A stretch of DNA of 64,000 nucleotides from contig NW_026089623.1 in the NCBI RefSeq assembly GCF_024586455.1, forward strand, positions 11,864,784-11,928,783, given 5' to 3'. The stretch is from Bactrocera neohumeralis. Lineage: Eukaryota > Arthropoda > Insecta > Diptera > Tephritidae. The translations under genes were made by a program, and so were the position numbers. The stretch's first letter is position 1. The number at the start of each line of letters is the position of its first letter. Shown here in pieces: positions 43,401 to 54,473 of the stretch. A model generated the notes under the pieces. The model saw only the letters and a program-made list of their open reading frames with translations. It did not search any database and had not been told where the DNA came from.

Positions 43401-43778
43401 AAATAGTTATTTTAACATTTATAATTAAAATATTTAGTACTTACATTCCATTTTTACAATAAGCACAAGTGTGAGTTTGTAAAATGCAGTGCGGTTGATG
43501 GTATGCTTGGCACATGCTACAGCTTGCCAATTAACTGCTGATCAAACCAGTGCTGTAACTTTGATCAAACAGTGTTGTAAAGTACTAAATTCTTACTAAT
43601 TGTTTTTTGGCAATGTTCATCTATTGTAAATACAACTTTGTTTATGAAAAAATAGTAATTAACAGTGTTTAAAAAAAAAGACAAAATTCCCGAATATCCC
43701 GGGAAATTAATTTTAAATCCCGGGAGGTCCGGGATCCCGGGATGTCGGGAGCCCGGGAGTGGGAGCTCTAGTACTCAC

Positions 43779-43915
43779 CATATAAAATGCCGTTACTTTC
43801 TTATTATAAGAGCTTTATGCCTAAAATTCTGAAAACTTATAACTAAAATTACAGTTTATCACTTCGCGGAAAATAGGTCAAATTGAACTGCCGAAATCCC
43901 AGAAATTCAATATCA
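43779..43915. other. flank between hAT and Helentron C
   Basis: Short stretch continuing the sequence in which hAT inserted. Nothing recognised. Confidence 0.5.
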
Positions 43916-46052
43916 ACAAGTAAGGAAGGACTAAGTTCGGGTGTCACCAAACATTTTATACTCGCATGATAAAGTGATAATCGAGATTTCATTATCCGTC
44001 ATTTACATATTTTTCAAATACCGTATTTGTGTAAGGTTTTATTCCGCTATCATCTTTGGTTCAATGTATATATTATACAGAGAAGGCATCAGATGGAATT
44101 CAAAATAGCGTTATATTGGAAGAAGGCGTGGTTGTAAACCGATTTCACCCATATTTCGTACATGTCATCAGTATGTTAAGAAAATATTATATACCGAATT
44201 TCATTGAAATCGGTGGAGTAGTTCCTGAGATATGGTTTTTGGTCCATAAGTGGGCGACGCCACTCTCATTTTCAATTTTTCAAAAGAGCCTGGGTGCAGC
44301 TTCATTCAAATTTAGTGTTTCTGATGTTTTTTGTTAGTCGGTTAACGCACTTTTAGTGATTTTTATACTCTCGCAACAATGTTGCTAACGAGAGTATTAT
44401 AGTTTTGTTCACATAACGGTTGTTTGTAAGTCCTAAAACTAAAAGAGTCAGATATAGGGTTATATATACCAAAGTGATCAGGGCGACGAGTAGAGTCGAA
44501 ATCCGGATGTCTGTCTGTCCGTCCGTCTGTCCGTCCGTCTGTCCGTCCGTCCGTCCGTCTGTCCGTCCGTCCGTGCAAGCTGTAACTTGAGTAAAAATTG
44601 AGATATCATGACGAAACTTGGTACACGTATTCCTTGGCTCCATAAGAAGGTTAAGTTCGAAGATGGGCCAAATCGACCCACTGCCACGCCCACAAAATGG
44701 CGGAAACCGAAAACCTATAAAGTGTCATAACTGAGCCATAAATAAAGATATTAAAGTGAAATTTGGCACAAAGGATCGCATTAGGGAGGGGCATATTTGG
44801 ACCCAATTGTTTTGGAAAAGTGGGCGTGGCCCCGCCCCCTACTAAGTTTTTTGTACATATCTCGGAAACTACTATAGCTATGTCAACCAAACTCTACAGA
44901 GCCGTTGCTTTAAGGCATTTCCATATACAGTTCAAAAATGGAAGAAATCGGATAATAACCACGCCCACCTCCCATACAAAGGTTATGTTGAAAATCACTA
45001 AAAGTGCGTTAACCGACTCATAAAAAACGTCAGAAACACTAAATTTTACGGAAGAAGTGGCAGAAGGAAGCTGCATCCAGGCTTTTTTTAAAAATTGAAA
45101 ATGGGCGTGGCGCCACCCACTTATGGACCAAGAACCATATCTCAGGAACTACTAGACCGATTTCAATGAAATTCGGTATATAATATTTTCTTAACACCCT
45201 GATGACATGTACGAAATATGGGTGAAATCGGTTCACAACCACGCCTTCTTCTAATATAAAGCTATTTTGAATTCCATCTGATGTCTTCTCTGTATAATAC
45301 GAGTATAAACATTAGGAACCAATGATGATAGCGGAATAAAACTTTACAAAAATACGGTATTTGAAAAATATTTAAATGACGAATAATGAAATCTCGATTA
45401 TCACTTTACCATGCGAGAGTATAAAATGTTCGGTGACACCCGAACTTAGCCCTTCCTTACTTGTTAACTTAACCTTTGTATGGGAGGTGGGCGTGGTTAT
45501 TATCCGATTTCTTCCATTTTTGAACTGTATATGGAAATGCCTTAAGGAAACGACTCTATAGAGTTTGGTTGACATAGCTATAGTAGTTTCCGAGATAAGT
45601 ACAAAAAACTTAGTAGGGGGCGAGGCCACGCCCACTTTTCCAAAAAAAAAATTACGTCCAAATATGCCCCTGCCTAATGCGATCCTTTGTGCCAAATTTC
45701 ACTTTAATATCTTTATTTATGGCTTAGTTATGACACTTTATAGGTTTTCGGTTTTCGCCATTTTGTGGGCGTGGCAGTGGGCCGATTTTGCCCATCTTCG
45801 AACTTAACCTTCTTATGGAGCCAAGAAATACGTGTACCAAGTTTCGTCATGATATCACAATTTTTACTCAAGTTACAGCTTGCACGGACGGACGGACAGA
45901 CAGACATCCGGATTTCAACTCTACTCGTCACCCTGACCACTTTGGTATATATAACCCTATATCTGGCTCTTTTAGTTTTAGGACTTACAAACAACCGTCA
46001 TGTGAACAAAACTATAATACTCTCCTTAGCAAATTTGTTGCGAGAGTATAAA
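43916..46052 (-). mobile_element. Helentron-like element, copy C, split by copy D
   Basis: Starts (as reverse) AACAAGTAAGGAAGGACTAA at 43916 and runs to 44359. It resumes at 45466 (AACTTAACCTTTGTATGGGA) and ends GCGAGAGTATAAAA at 46052. Its GTCY array is only 22 bp (45884-45905). The two halves together make one full copy of about 1.03 kb. Confidence 0.85.
44360..45465 (+). mobile_element. Helentron-like element, copy D, nested in copy C
   Basis: Full plus-strand copy from TTTATACTCTCGCAACAATG to CCTTCCTTACTTGTT with a 66-bp GTCY array (44509-44574). It sits in a T-run of copy C (GTGATTTT / AACTTAACC), consistent with the T^T target of Helentrons and no duplication. Confidence 0.87.
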
Positions 46053-46096
46053 AATGAGAATGGGCACTGAGTGCCCAACTCACGGTTCTAAGGTTA

Positions 46097-46165
46097 ATGA
46101 AGAAGAGTTTAACACATTACTCGCTCGTATAGAAGTCCTACTAAACAAACACCAAACAACCAATT
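46097..46165 (+). pseudogene. BEL/Pao integrase scrap
   Basis: Reads KVNEEEFNTLLARIEVLLNK, the EEF.TLL.RIE block after the integrase Glu in BEL/Pao. Only about 23 codons remain. It is a different copy from 31905-34960. Confidence 0.65.
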
Positions 46166-46700
46166 ACACATAAACTGGGAAATCAAACGCATGCATATTA
46201 AATAAAATCAGCACCGTCAATTAATTCGTTTAACCCGTTTTATAATCCATAGAAGCAAACCAAAAATTAACGAACGCGATTAAAACTGACCACAATACCA
46301 GGTACACCGGTATGAAATAAGCAGTTTATTGCAAAAAACAAATACTAAAATTAAATGAGAATGTATAAAACCAATTATTAGAACTATTGACCGTTGCTTT
46401 TTACACAATTTGTAGATACCGTGCAAATAGAAATGTTCATATTTTGAAGCAAACCAATCATACACCCAATTTTCGACTTCTGCGTAGGAAACGAATTGTT
46501 GCTCAGCTAATGCGTGTTCCAAATGGTAATTGGAAGGCCAAGTCTAATGAAGACGGTAGATTAGGTATACTTTATAAGTAGTAACAGTTTCACCAGGTTT
46601 TAGAAGCTCATGAAATATCAGACCCTACTGATCCCACCAAATACATAGCCTTGTCTTCTTACCGAATCGATTTTGATTAAATTAATACATATTTTATTAA
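46166..46700. other. probable decayed retroelement sequence; no gene
   Basis: Short open stretches on both strands (46387-46581 +, 46280-46522 -) without recognisable domains. It may be the end of the BEL copy represented by the integrase scrap. Confidence 0.35.
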
Positions 46701-47314
46701 GGCTGAGTCCACACCGGGTTAGTCAAAACAGTTTTTCTTGTCTCATACGCAACTGGCCATAGCTTCATATGTGACAACCCACACCGAACAAAACGAAACG
46801 AAAACGCATGTTCGTCCTTTGACCTGTTCGAAGAGCTGTTGTCGAACTTTTTATGTATTTTCATACAGCCAACGCACACCAAATGCGACAAAACCGTCTT
46901 TGTTGTTGATCCATACATGCTGAGCTACGGCGCAACCACAACCGAATGAAACAGAAAAGACACGACAGAAAAACACGTTTCATTGATTATAGCTGAACCG
47001 TTGGTTTTCATAGTCAAAATGACACATTTTCTATGTGCTTTTATTCTGCATACAAGTTGTTAAAATGAACATTGACGCCGAGAAATTAGTGTCTTTGATC
47101 GAGGCAAGGAGCCTAATATATAATTACAAAACCGACGACATCTTTGCAAGAACTGATTCGCTTTCTTCTTTTTTCATTTTATTTCAATGCACACCAAGCG
47201 AGACAAAAAGACAAAATGTCGCATTGTGCTTCGCTTGGTGTGGGTTAGAGCACAAGATGTTTTTGTATTTTATTAGTCAAAGACGTTTTTGGCTAATCCG
47301 GTGTGGGCTCAGCC
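46701..47314 (+). mobile_element. short Harbinger-like element with MADF-type ORF
   Basis: TIRs GGCTGAGTCCACACCGGGTT (46701) and inverted GGCTGAGCCCACACCGGATT (47314), flanked by TAA / TTA. Subterminal CACACC motifs followed by AA..GCGACAAAA or AACAAAACG occur near 46780, 46874 and 47190, and inverted at 47240, as if binding sites. Only one short gene relic is inside. Confidence 0.8.
47065..47160 (+). pseudogene. MADF/Myb-like N-terminal relic
   Basis: MNIDAEKLVSLIEARSLIYN resembles the first helix of MADF/Myb domains (LI.LIE.R..IY.Y), found in Harbinger-type accessory proteins. The frame then enters non-coding sequence. Too short for certainty. Confidence 0.5.
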
Positions 47315-47599
47315 TTAGAGCACTCGTCATGCTTTAGTTAAAACGAAGATGTCTGTATACACTTGTGTAACAATTTTATTTAGAACAATATATTGATATT
47401 TTATACATTTGCTAAATATTTTACAAAGTTATTTAACATAAATGTCGGCGAGGCTCCAATGAGGAAGATGATTGACGGTGTTGGAGACCGAGTTGACGCG
47501 CATGTATGTACTTGTATATACTTATACGAAGGTTGATGTGCGAAAAAGGTCAGCGATTGTATGTATAAGCGACTGTGTCAAAAGCAGCGATGATCTAAT

Positions 47600-48840
47600 A
47601 CATTTTGTTAGTGTTAAATACTTGCTATCTTCTTTTTGCAAGCATAGAAACAACAGCTCGCTAGTCGTTTCTTGGATTGGAGATTCCAAGCGAAGCCAGG
47701 TCCTTCTCCACCTAGTCCTTCCAACGGAGTGGAGTTCATCTTCATCCTCTGCTTCCCCCGGCGGGTACTGCGTCGAATACTTTCAGAGCTGGACGACATG
47801 ACCTAGCCAGCGCAGCCGCCGTCTTTTATTTCGCTGAGCTACAAGGTCTGTCGCAAAGGAAAGAGAACTTTTTAAATATAACTGTTTCTGGTGGCGCCAC
47901 CTATTGGTGGGTATATGAAATAAAAAGTTTGATCTCTTGTTGACATTTCGTAGACAATTGGATAACTACAATCGATGTTATCGATCAAAAAGTGACAGCA
48001 GCTTTTGGACATCGGTCGTAAAATGCATTTTGAGCAAAGGGCAAATATTAGATTTTGTTTTAAACTTGGTAAAACGTTTACTGAAACATTTGAAATGATG
48101 AAGAAAGTTTATGGTGATCAGTGCCTATCCCGTAGTAATGTGCATGAGTGGTTTAAGCGATTCCAAGAAGGTCGTGAGGACCTCTGTGACGATCAGAAGT
48201 CGGTTGTCTTCAGAAGTCAAAAATAAAGACAATGCTGATTTGTTTTTACGATTCCGAGGGTATCGTCCCACCTGGCCAAACGATTAAAGCTGTGTTTTAC
48301 CTTGGTGTTATGAAGCGTCTTTTGTCACGCATTCGTCGTGCTCGACTACAATACCGTGAGGCAGGGTCCTGGCGCCTATTGCACGATAATGCTGTAATAT
48401 TTGAAAAACTTCATTTGCCCATAAAAGGACACTGGTTTCAGGACATTTCAATTATCCAAAAGGCGACGACCGATATTCTCAAGAGCATTCCGAAAAATGA
48501 CCTTAAACACTCATTTGAAATGCTAATTGACCGGACTAAATGCTGTATCGAAGCACAAGGAAACTACTTTGAATAAAAAAGTATAACTTTTGAAAAACAT
48601 TATCTTTTTGTTGTTTTTTTAACAGTCCTGTTTCTTTTGCGACAGACCTCGTATGTCAATGTCGTCGTATATCTCATACAGCTCATCGTTCCATCGATTG
48701 CGATATTCGCCGAGATCAACACGCAAAGGACCATTAATCTTTCTTTAGTTGCTATCTGCGACGGTGAAATCCAATTTGTCCTCAGGTGTGGTGTATTGGT
48801 GAAGATGTGGCGGACAGTATTAGGATGTTAGTTTTCCAAG
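47600..48840 (-). pseudogene. RTE-like LINE C-terminal fragment, split by mariner
   Basis: Minus-strand pieces RWNDELYEIYDDID (about 48660-48720) and LRWLGHVVQL plus DELHSVGRTRWRRTWLRLES and QKEDSK (47610-47820) are the same C-terminal block as in the 25590 LINE (WNDELYEIYHDIDI..RLR.LGHVV). The mariner at 47842-48651 lies exactly between them. Confidence 0.85.
47842..48651 (+). mobile_element. mariner-like element, deleted, nested in LINE
   Basis: TIRs CAAGGTCTGTCGCAAAGGAA (47842) and inverted CGAGGTCTGTCGCAAAAGAA (48651), flanked by TA (47840-47841, 48652-48653). Plus-strand transposase frames from 48023: HFEQRANIRFCFKLGKTFTE, EMMKKVYGDQCLSRSNVHEW, FKRFQEGREDLCDD, then a deletion to GQTIKAVFYLGVMKRLLSRI, LLHDNAVIFEKLHLP and KATTDILKSIPKNDLKHSFE. 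The HTH_48 N-terminus and the second Asp (HDN) remain; the first and third catalytic segments are lost. A stop at 48223 separates the halves. Confidence 0.9.
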
Positions 48841-49585
48841 TGGAGAGGTGTACTTGTAGGAGGGAATTCATTTCCATTTAAACATCCTGGGCTCCCTAGG
48901 AGAATATTTTGCCTAGTATTACACATATATACCATGGCATGTATTTGAGCGTACTGTTGGTGCAGTAGCCTAGAGCGCGTCATATTAGCTGTAAAAGGCG
49001 ATTTTGGTTTTAATATAAATTAATAGTATTGATGTTTGAGGCAGTAATTTGCACATTTATTTTGAAGTTGGTTTCACTACTTGGTATTGTTTGCAATTTT
49101 TTTTATTTTATCGGTTTGCCTACAGTTTAATATTCGACTTTTTTGTATTATCAGTAATGTTTGCATTTTCTTTAATATATAGAATAGGAATTCCGCGCCT
49201 GACTCAGATATAGACTCAGAGCTAGAGTGGGCACTTCTTAGGCATCGATTCGAAAAGTAAAGAATTCTTCAGAATTTTTTTGAAGCGTTGAAGCTGATTC
49301 CCATAACCCACCTCATGAGGATCACATCGATAGATGCGTTAAAAGCGAGCTTTACTTTATGTAAGTTATGTAAGTCTAGGTGCGTCACTGTATCGCAACG
49401 CGAAAAGGTGATCCCTTAACTTTTCTTTTATGTTGTTCTAAAACTTTGATAATTGACGGAGTTGTTAGAAGCTATATTGTGTAAAAGGTTTAGATTTATT
49501 TTTGTTTTTATGACAATTATGTCATACATGAGCGTGCGTGTGATTTGTTTAAATAATAATATTTGTTTAAATGAGTTAAGGATCT
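48841..49585. other. no gene seen
   Basis: About 0.75 kb with no ORF over 60 codons and no repeat recognised. Confidence 0.5.
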
Positions 49586-50100
49586 GCCCACACTACCCGG
49601 AAAACTGGCACACATTAATATAACACTTCCAATGGCAGCATACTCATACATCACCACACAACAGAACTCACCACACTTTTACATCAATCAACCCACTTAA
49701 CAAAAAGGCTGGGCCGAAGGATAGCGAACACATTCGTTTACACAATTCCTACTTCTACACTGCGCCGCGTCGACACCTTTCAACACAATTCGCTCCTCAT
49801 AATTCGACCATCTACATTCGGCTCTATACTGCGCTGTAAGCAGCTTTCGATCGTTGTACCAAATTCGCCAGAACTCAACGTCTTTCTACAACTCTAGCGC
49901 ACTGATCACCTCCTCTGATCACTCAGCGGTCCGGTTTACATCCTCCCCGCTCCGTATACGTGTACTCGGATTTCAAACAGAACATTATATTTTTCATAAG
50001 TTCTAAATAAACGTTAAATTATTTTACACTTTAGTACGTGCGCATTTTTATTTAACATCGTGAAAGTGATTAGTGCTTTGTTTCCAAATTTTTGGCAACA
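49586..50100 (+). repeat. LTR-like segment before a retroelement leader
   Basis: CA-rich and TC-rich sequence with ATAAACGTTAAAT and a polyadenylation-like region, ending TTTTTGGCAACAAAATT. CATGGTCGTCCGAGCCACAG follows, parallel to CATGGTCCTTCGAGCCA after the BEL LTR at 28396. I found no second copy, so LTR status is inference. Confidence 0.45.
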
Positions 50101-50425
50101 AAATTGTACATGGTCGTCCGAGCCACAGGCACTATGGATTTTTAAACTAAAAAAGAAAAAAAAAACAGTGTGCAGTGAAAAAATCAGTGCACCGACTCAA
50201 CCAGAACAAACATAAAAAACAACAACATATCAAACAGAATAAACAAAAAAACATAAGTGCATTTAGAAAAATTATATTAACAAACAGTTTACGAAAATAA
50301 AACAGCAACAAACAAAGCCGCGAAACCTTAAAAAAAGGAAAAAACGACACAAAACAAAAAACAAAAAATCAAATCCTCAGCCTTCTTTTCCAACGCAACA
50401 ACGTTTTTGGGTAAATAATAGTAGA
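50101..50425 (+). other. A-rich retroelement leader
   Basis: Poly-A-rich sequence (AAACAAAAAA-type) between the LTR-like end and the gag fragment. No ORF. Confidence 0.5.
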
Positions 50426-50887
50426 ATGAATAATAATAATATTAACCCACAACAAGCATCACAAAATAGCTATTCACAACAGAGTAGGAATAGAAATAGA
50501 AGTCAAAGGCCTGTGCCTATGGAAGTAGACCATATGGATTATAATCAGGGCGAAAATTTTCGGTTACCAGCCCGGGGAGGAGCTACCAATAGTAAAACTA
50601 ACTGTAGGTAAAAATAGATTGAAGTGTTTAATCGATACCGGTTCAACAACTTCAGTTTTAAATAGTAAAGTAGATTTAAGGATTTAGGAAAAATAAATTA
50701 GAATATCCCATTAAATTAAAAACAATGAGTGGTGAATTTTTCATTACTGAAGAAGTGAAAACTCCCTTGCCTACGGAATTCAATAGTGAAAACTTCGTGC
50801 ATTGGAATTTAACACCATTTTTTAATAGAAAATTCGACTGCTTAATAGGGCAGAATATTTTGAGACCATTAAATGCAATAATTAATT

Positions 50888-51879
50888 ATACCCTGAACAG
50901 GGTATATTAAGTTTGTCACGAAGTTTGTAACACCCAGAAGGAATCGTCGGAGACCCTATAAAATATATATTTAAATGATCAGTATGTCGAGCTGAGTCGA
51001 TTTAGCCATGTCCGTCTGTCTGTCTGTCCGTCTGTCCGTCTGTCTGTATATATACGAACTAATCTCTCAGTTTTTAAGATATCGTTTTGAAATTTTGCAA
51101 ACGTGATTTTCTCTTCAAGAAGCTGCTCATTTGTCGGAACGGCCGATATCGGACCACTATAGCATATAGCTGCCATACAAACTGAACGATCGGAATCAAG
51201 TTCTTGTATGGACAACTTTCACATTTGACAAGATATATTCACGAAATTTGGCATATGTTATTTTCTAAGGCAACAATATAATCTCCGAAGAAATTTTTCA
51301 GATCGGTTAACTATAGCATATAGCTGCCATACAAACTGAACGATCGGAATCAAGTTCTTGTATGGACAACTTTCACATTTGACAAGATATATTCACGAAA
51401 TTTGGTATATGTTATTTTCTAAGACAACAATGTAATCTCCGAATAAATTGTTCAGATCGGTTAACTATAGTATATAGCTGCCATACAAACTGAACGATCG
51501 GAATCAAGTTCTTGTATGGACAACTTTCACATTTGACAAGATATATTCACGAAATTTGGTATATGTTATTTTCTAAGACAACAATGTAATCTCCGAAGAA
51601 ATTTTTCAAATCGATTAGCTATAGCATATAGCTGCCATACAAACTGAACGATCGGAATCAAGTTCTTGTATGGACAACTTTCACATTTGACAAGATATAT
51701 TCACGAAATTTGATATATGTTTTTTTCTAAGGCAACAATGTAATCTCTAAAAAACTTGTTTAGAACGGATTACTATAGCATATAGCTTCCATACAAACTG
51801 AACACATAGTTACTAACAGAAATGCACCTGTGAAGGGTATTTAGCTTCGGTGCAACCGAAGTTAACGTTTTTTCTTGTT
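50888..51879 (+). mobile_element. DINE-1-like Helentron, second family, in errantivirus 1
   Basis: Starts ATACCCTGAACAGGGTAT (a short palindrome), carries a GTCY array (51008-51047) and a 154-bp tandem array, and ends with hairpin CTTCGGTGCAACCGAAG and GTTAACGTTTTTTCTTGTT. Its removal between T and T restores the host frame with no duplication, as expected of Helentrons. Different in sequence from copies A-F, but with the same plan. Confidence 0.88.
51160..51800. repeat. 154-bp tandem repeat, four copies
   Basis: ACTGAACGATCGGAATCAAG starts at 51181, 51335, 51489 and 51643, and a diverged ACTGAACA at 51797. The spacing is exactly 154 bp each time. Units differ by few substitutions. Confidence 0.95.
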
Positions 51880-53600
51880 TTGGAAAAAATTACTTTTATA
51901 TTAATGGCAATAAAATTAAATTTGTAAATCCATGCCCGTTTGTTAAGGAAGAAATTCATTCAATTGAACCCATTGAGAAAAACTTTTCAATCCTAGAAAG
52001 GCCCGATATGAATACTGTAGAAAGGAAAATGTTAAAGGAAATACTACGGAAAAATAATGACCTTATATTTAGAGAAAATGAACAGTTAACCCATGCTCAT
52101 GAAGTACAACATGAAGTCGTTACAACAACTGAAAAGCCTGTATATTCAAAAATTTATAAATACCCTCAAATACACGAGGAGGAGATAACCAAACAAATTA
52201 AAGAAATGCTGGACCAGGGAATAATATAAGAAAGCTGCTCCCCATACAATTCACCACTTTGGATTGTCCCAAAGAAAATGGATAATTCTGGTAAAAAGAA
52301 ATGGAGAATAGTAATAGATTACAGGGCTCTAAATGAAATAACTATATCTGATAAATTCCCAATTCCAAATACAGATAGCATATCTGAAAAATTAGGTCAA
52401 GCAACATATTTTACAACAATTTATCTACCCAAAGGTTTCCATCAAATTCTTATAAAAGAATGTGTTAGAAAAAAATTGCATTTTCTTCACCGTTAAGTCA
52501 TCATGAATTCATAAGAATGCCATTTGGTTTAAAGAACGGCCCAGCCACTTTCCAAAGATTAATGCACTCTGTCTTAAAAGAATACATTAATAAAATATGC
52601 GTTGTTTATTTAGATGGCATTCTCATATTTAGTTCCCCTCTTCAAGAACACAAGGAAAGTATAGATTTAAAAAATTAAGAGAACACTGTTTGAAAATTCA
52701 AATCGATAAATGCAATTTTTTTGCTAAGACTACTGAATATCTTGGTCACATTTTAACTTCAGAAGGATTCAAACCGAATCCTAATAAAATAGAAGCAATT
52801 TAAAAATTAAGCTTCCTGAGACAGTGAAGCAAATTAAATCTTCCTTAGGAGCAACAAGTATAATATCCTATTTTGGAAATTCATTAAAGATTACGCTAAA
52901 ATTGCTATTGGCATGACAAAATTTCTTAAAATGGGAGTTCGTATTAATATTAAAGCTCAACAATTTATAGTCGCTTTTTATACACTAAAAAGACTTTTAG
53001 TTAACGATCCAATATTAAAATATCCCAATTTCGAAAAGAAATTGGTGCCGTATTAATGCAAGATGGCCATCCCATTTGCTATGCTAGCAGGACACTTAAT
53101 GAATACGAGAAGAAATATAGCACAACAGAAAAGGAACTCTTAGCCATCGTTTGGGCAGTTAATTATTTTAGACCCTACATTTATGGTACGCAATTCGATC
53201 TTTTAACAGAAAAGACATAAATCCTCGATTACAAAGGTGGCTTCTGAAACTTGGAGAATACGATATATGTATTCAATATATAAAAGGCAAACAAAATACA
53301 TTGGCCGACTTTCTTAGCAGATTAGATGTAGATTCTGGAGAAATCTGCCTCATAAATCAAACTTCTGAAGAAGATGATAACATGAGTACATGTCAATCGT
53401 TTCCAGACTCAAATTATTTTATGTGAACATAAAGTAAGAGACACTGAAAAAATAGGTAAAAATCTTAAGATGTTAAAACAAAAAAAGCGGGAATTTTTTC
53501 AGAAATAGCTGACTCCGAATACAACAAAGTTCAACTAAAATTAATCGAAATATTTGGCAATAGTATCAAATTCTTTAAATGTTTATTTCATGCCAAAGAC

Positions 53601-54434
53601 TTGTCAGATGAAACAGAGGCATATCGGTACATTTCAAAGTACCACAAATATGAAACTGGGCATGCTGGCATAAATGAAAATTATAATGGTTTAAAACACC
53701 TTATATATATTAAAAAACTAAAAGAGTTAATACAAAAATATATAAACAATTGCGATATATGTAATAAAGTAAAGTATGACAGAAATCCGTTGAAACCTAA
53801 GTTTCACATAACACAAACTCCTACTGAAATTAATGATATTGTTCATGTTGATACTTTTACATTCCTAAAGCAAACTTTCATGACAACTATAGATAAATTC
53901 TCAAAATTTGCAATGGCATTGCCTTTGGAAAACAGAAATAGTTTGACTCTTGTTGAAAAACTTAGACAATATGTTTCTATTAAAGGAAAGCCAAGAAAAA
54001 TTATAGCTGATAATGAATTTAATAACGTTAATGTTAAGGATTTTTTTAACATAGAAAATATAGAAGTTCTTTTTACCAAGCCAAATAGACATACAGGGAA
54101 TTCGGATATAGAACGTTTTCATAATAATATTAGCGAAAAACTTAGAGTTGCTGAATTAGAATATAGGACTCTCTCAGTTCAAGAAAAAATGTTTAGATGT
54201 ATCGAATTTTATAACAAATCGATTCATTCGGTAACTAAGGAAAGACCAATTTACATAGAAAATGGGGAAGTAAATAAAGAAATAGTATTCAAAAAATTAA
54301 AAGAAACAAAAGAAAACAATATTAAAAAACTTAATGAAAAAAGAGAAAATGTTGTAATAAAGAAGAAGCATTTGTTAAGAATTATGTGGCAGTACATCAT
54401 AAGAACGCACCACGATATAGGAAGCTTAAACTAG
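53601..54434 (+). pseudogene. errantivirus 1 integrase, near-intact frame
   Basis: 277 open codons. The zinc-binding part has H15, H21, C51 and C54 (YHKYETGHAG and NCDICNK). The core has D84 (VHVDTF), D137 (IIADNEF, Glu where many relatives have Gly) and E171 (NSDIERFHNN). The C-end is basic and leads into the env region. It catalyses insertion of the retroviral DNA in relatives. The upstream pol frame is broken, so this is a retained domain rather than a working gene. First codon in this frame is Met at 53601, but a polyprotein would not start here. Confidence 0.9.
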
Positions 54435-54473
54435 ATAATGTACATATAACCAATATTAAAAGAGAAAATAAAT

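Larger units (their letters stand above)
38442..43770 (-). mobile_element. hAT transposon, 5.3 kb, with nested LINE and Helentron
   Basis: TIRs TAGAGTTCCCACTCCCGG (38442) and inverted TAGAGCTCCCACTCCCGG (43770), flanked by identical 8-bp GTACTCAC (38434-38441, 43771-43778), the hAT signature. Subterminal CCCGGGA/TCCCGGG motifs are packed at both ends (38474-38518, 43687-43757) and may be transposase-binding sites (inference). One minus-strand transposase gene is broken by a LINE downstream and a Helentron inside. Without them the element would be about 2.7 kb, normal for hAT. Confidence 0.93.
50426..53400 (+). pseudogene. errantivirus 1 gag end, protease, RT and RNase H, broken
   Basis: The gag remnant (50426-50590) is Asn/Gln-rich, with RPVPMEVD and FRLPARGG at its end. 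The protease has LIDTGSTTSVLN (DTG, about 50625). After the Helentron (50888-51879) the frame resumes. RT has the WRIVIDYRALNE and MPFGLKNGPATFQRLM boxes, but motif A is altered and motif C reads YLDG (about 52605-52616) instead of YxDD. RNase H remains (CYASRTLNEYEK-like, shifted) and KGKQNTLADFLSRLD lie at 52980-53330. Insect endogenous retrovirus (17.6/297/gypsy type). Multiple frameshifts and the lost catalytic Asp make it dead. Confidence 0.88.

Noticed and set aside
46738..47337. Overlapping ORFs in the 46701-47314 element as one gene
   Set aside because: Only the MNIDAEKLVSLIEAR stretch has a domain-like pattern. The rest crosses subterminal repeats and the TIR.
50147..50350. 67-codon minus-strand Cys/Phe/Leu-rich ORF resembling a membrane protein
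   Set aside because: Antisense of an A-rich retroelement leader; composition alone explains it.
51160..51800. CRISPR-like array
   Set aside because: The 154-bp units are contiguous tandem copies with no short repeat/spacer alternation, in a eukaryotic Helentron.
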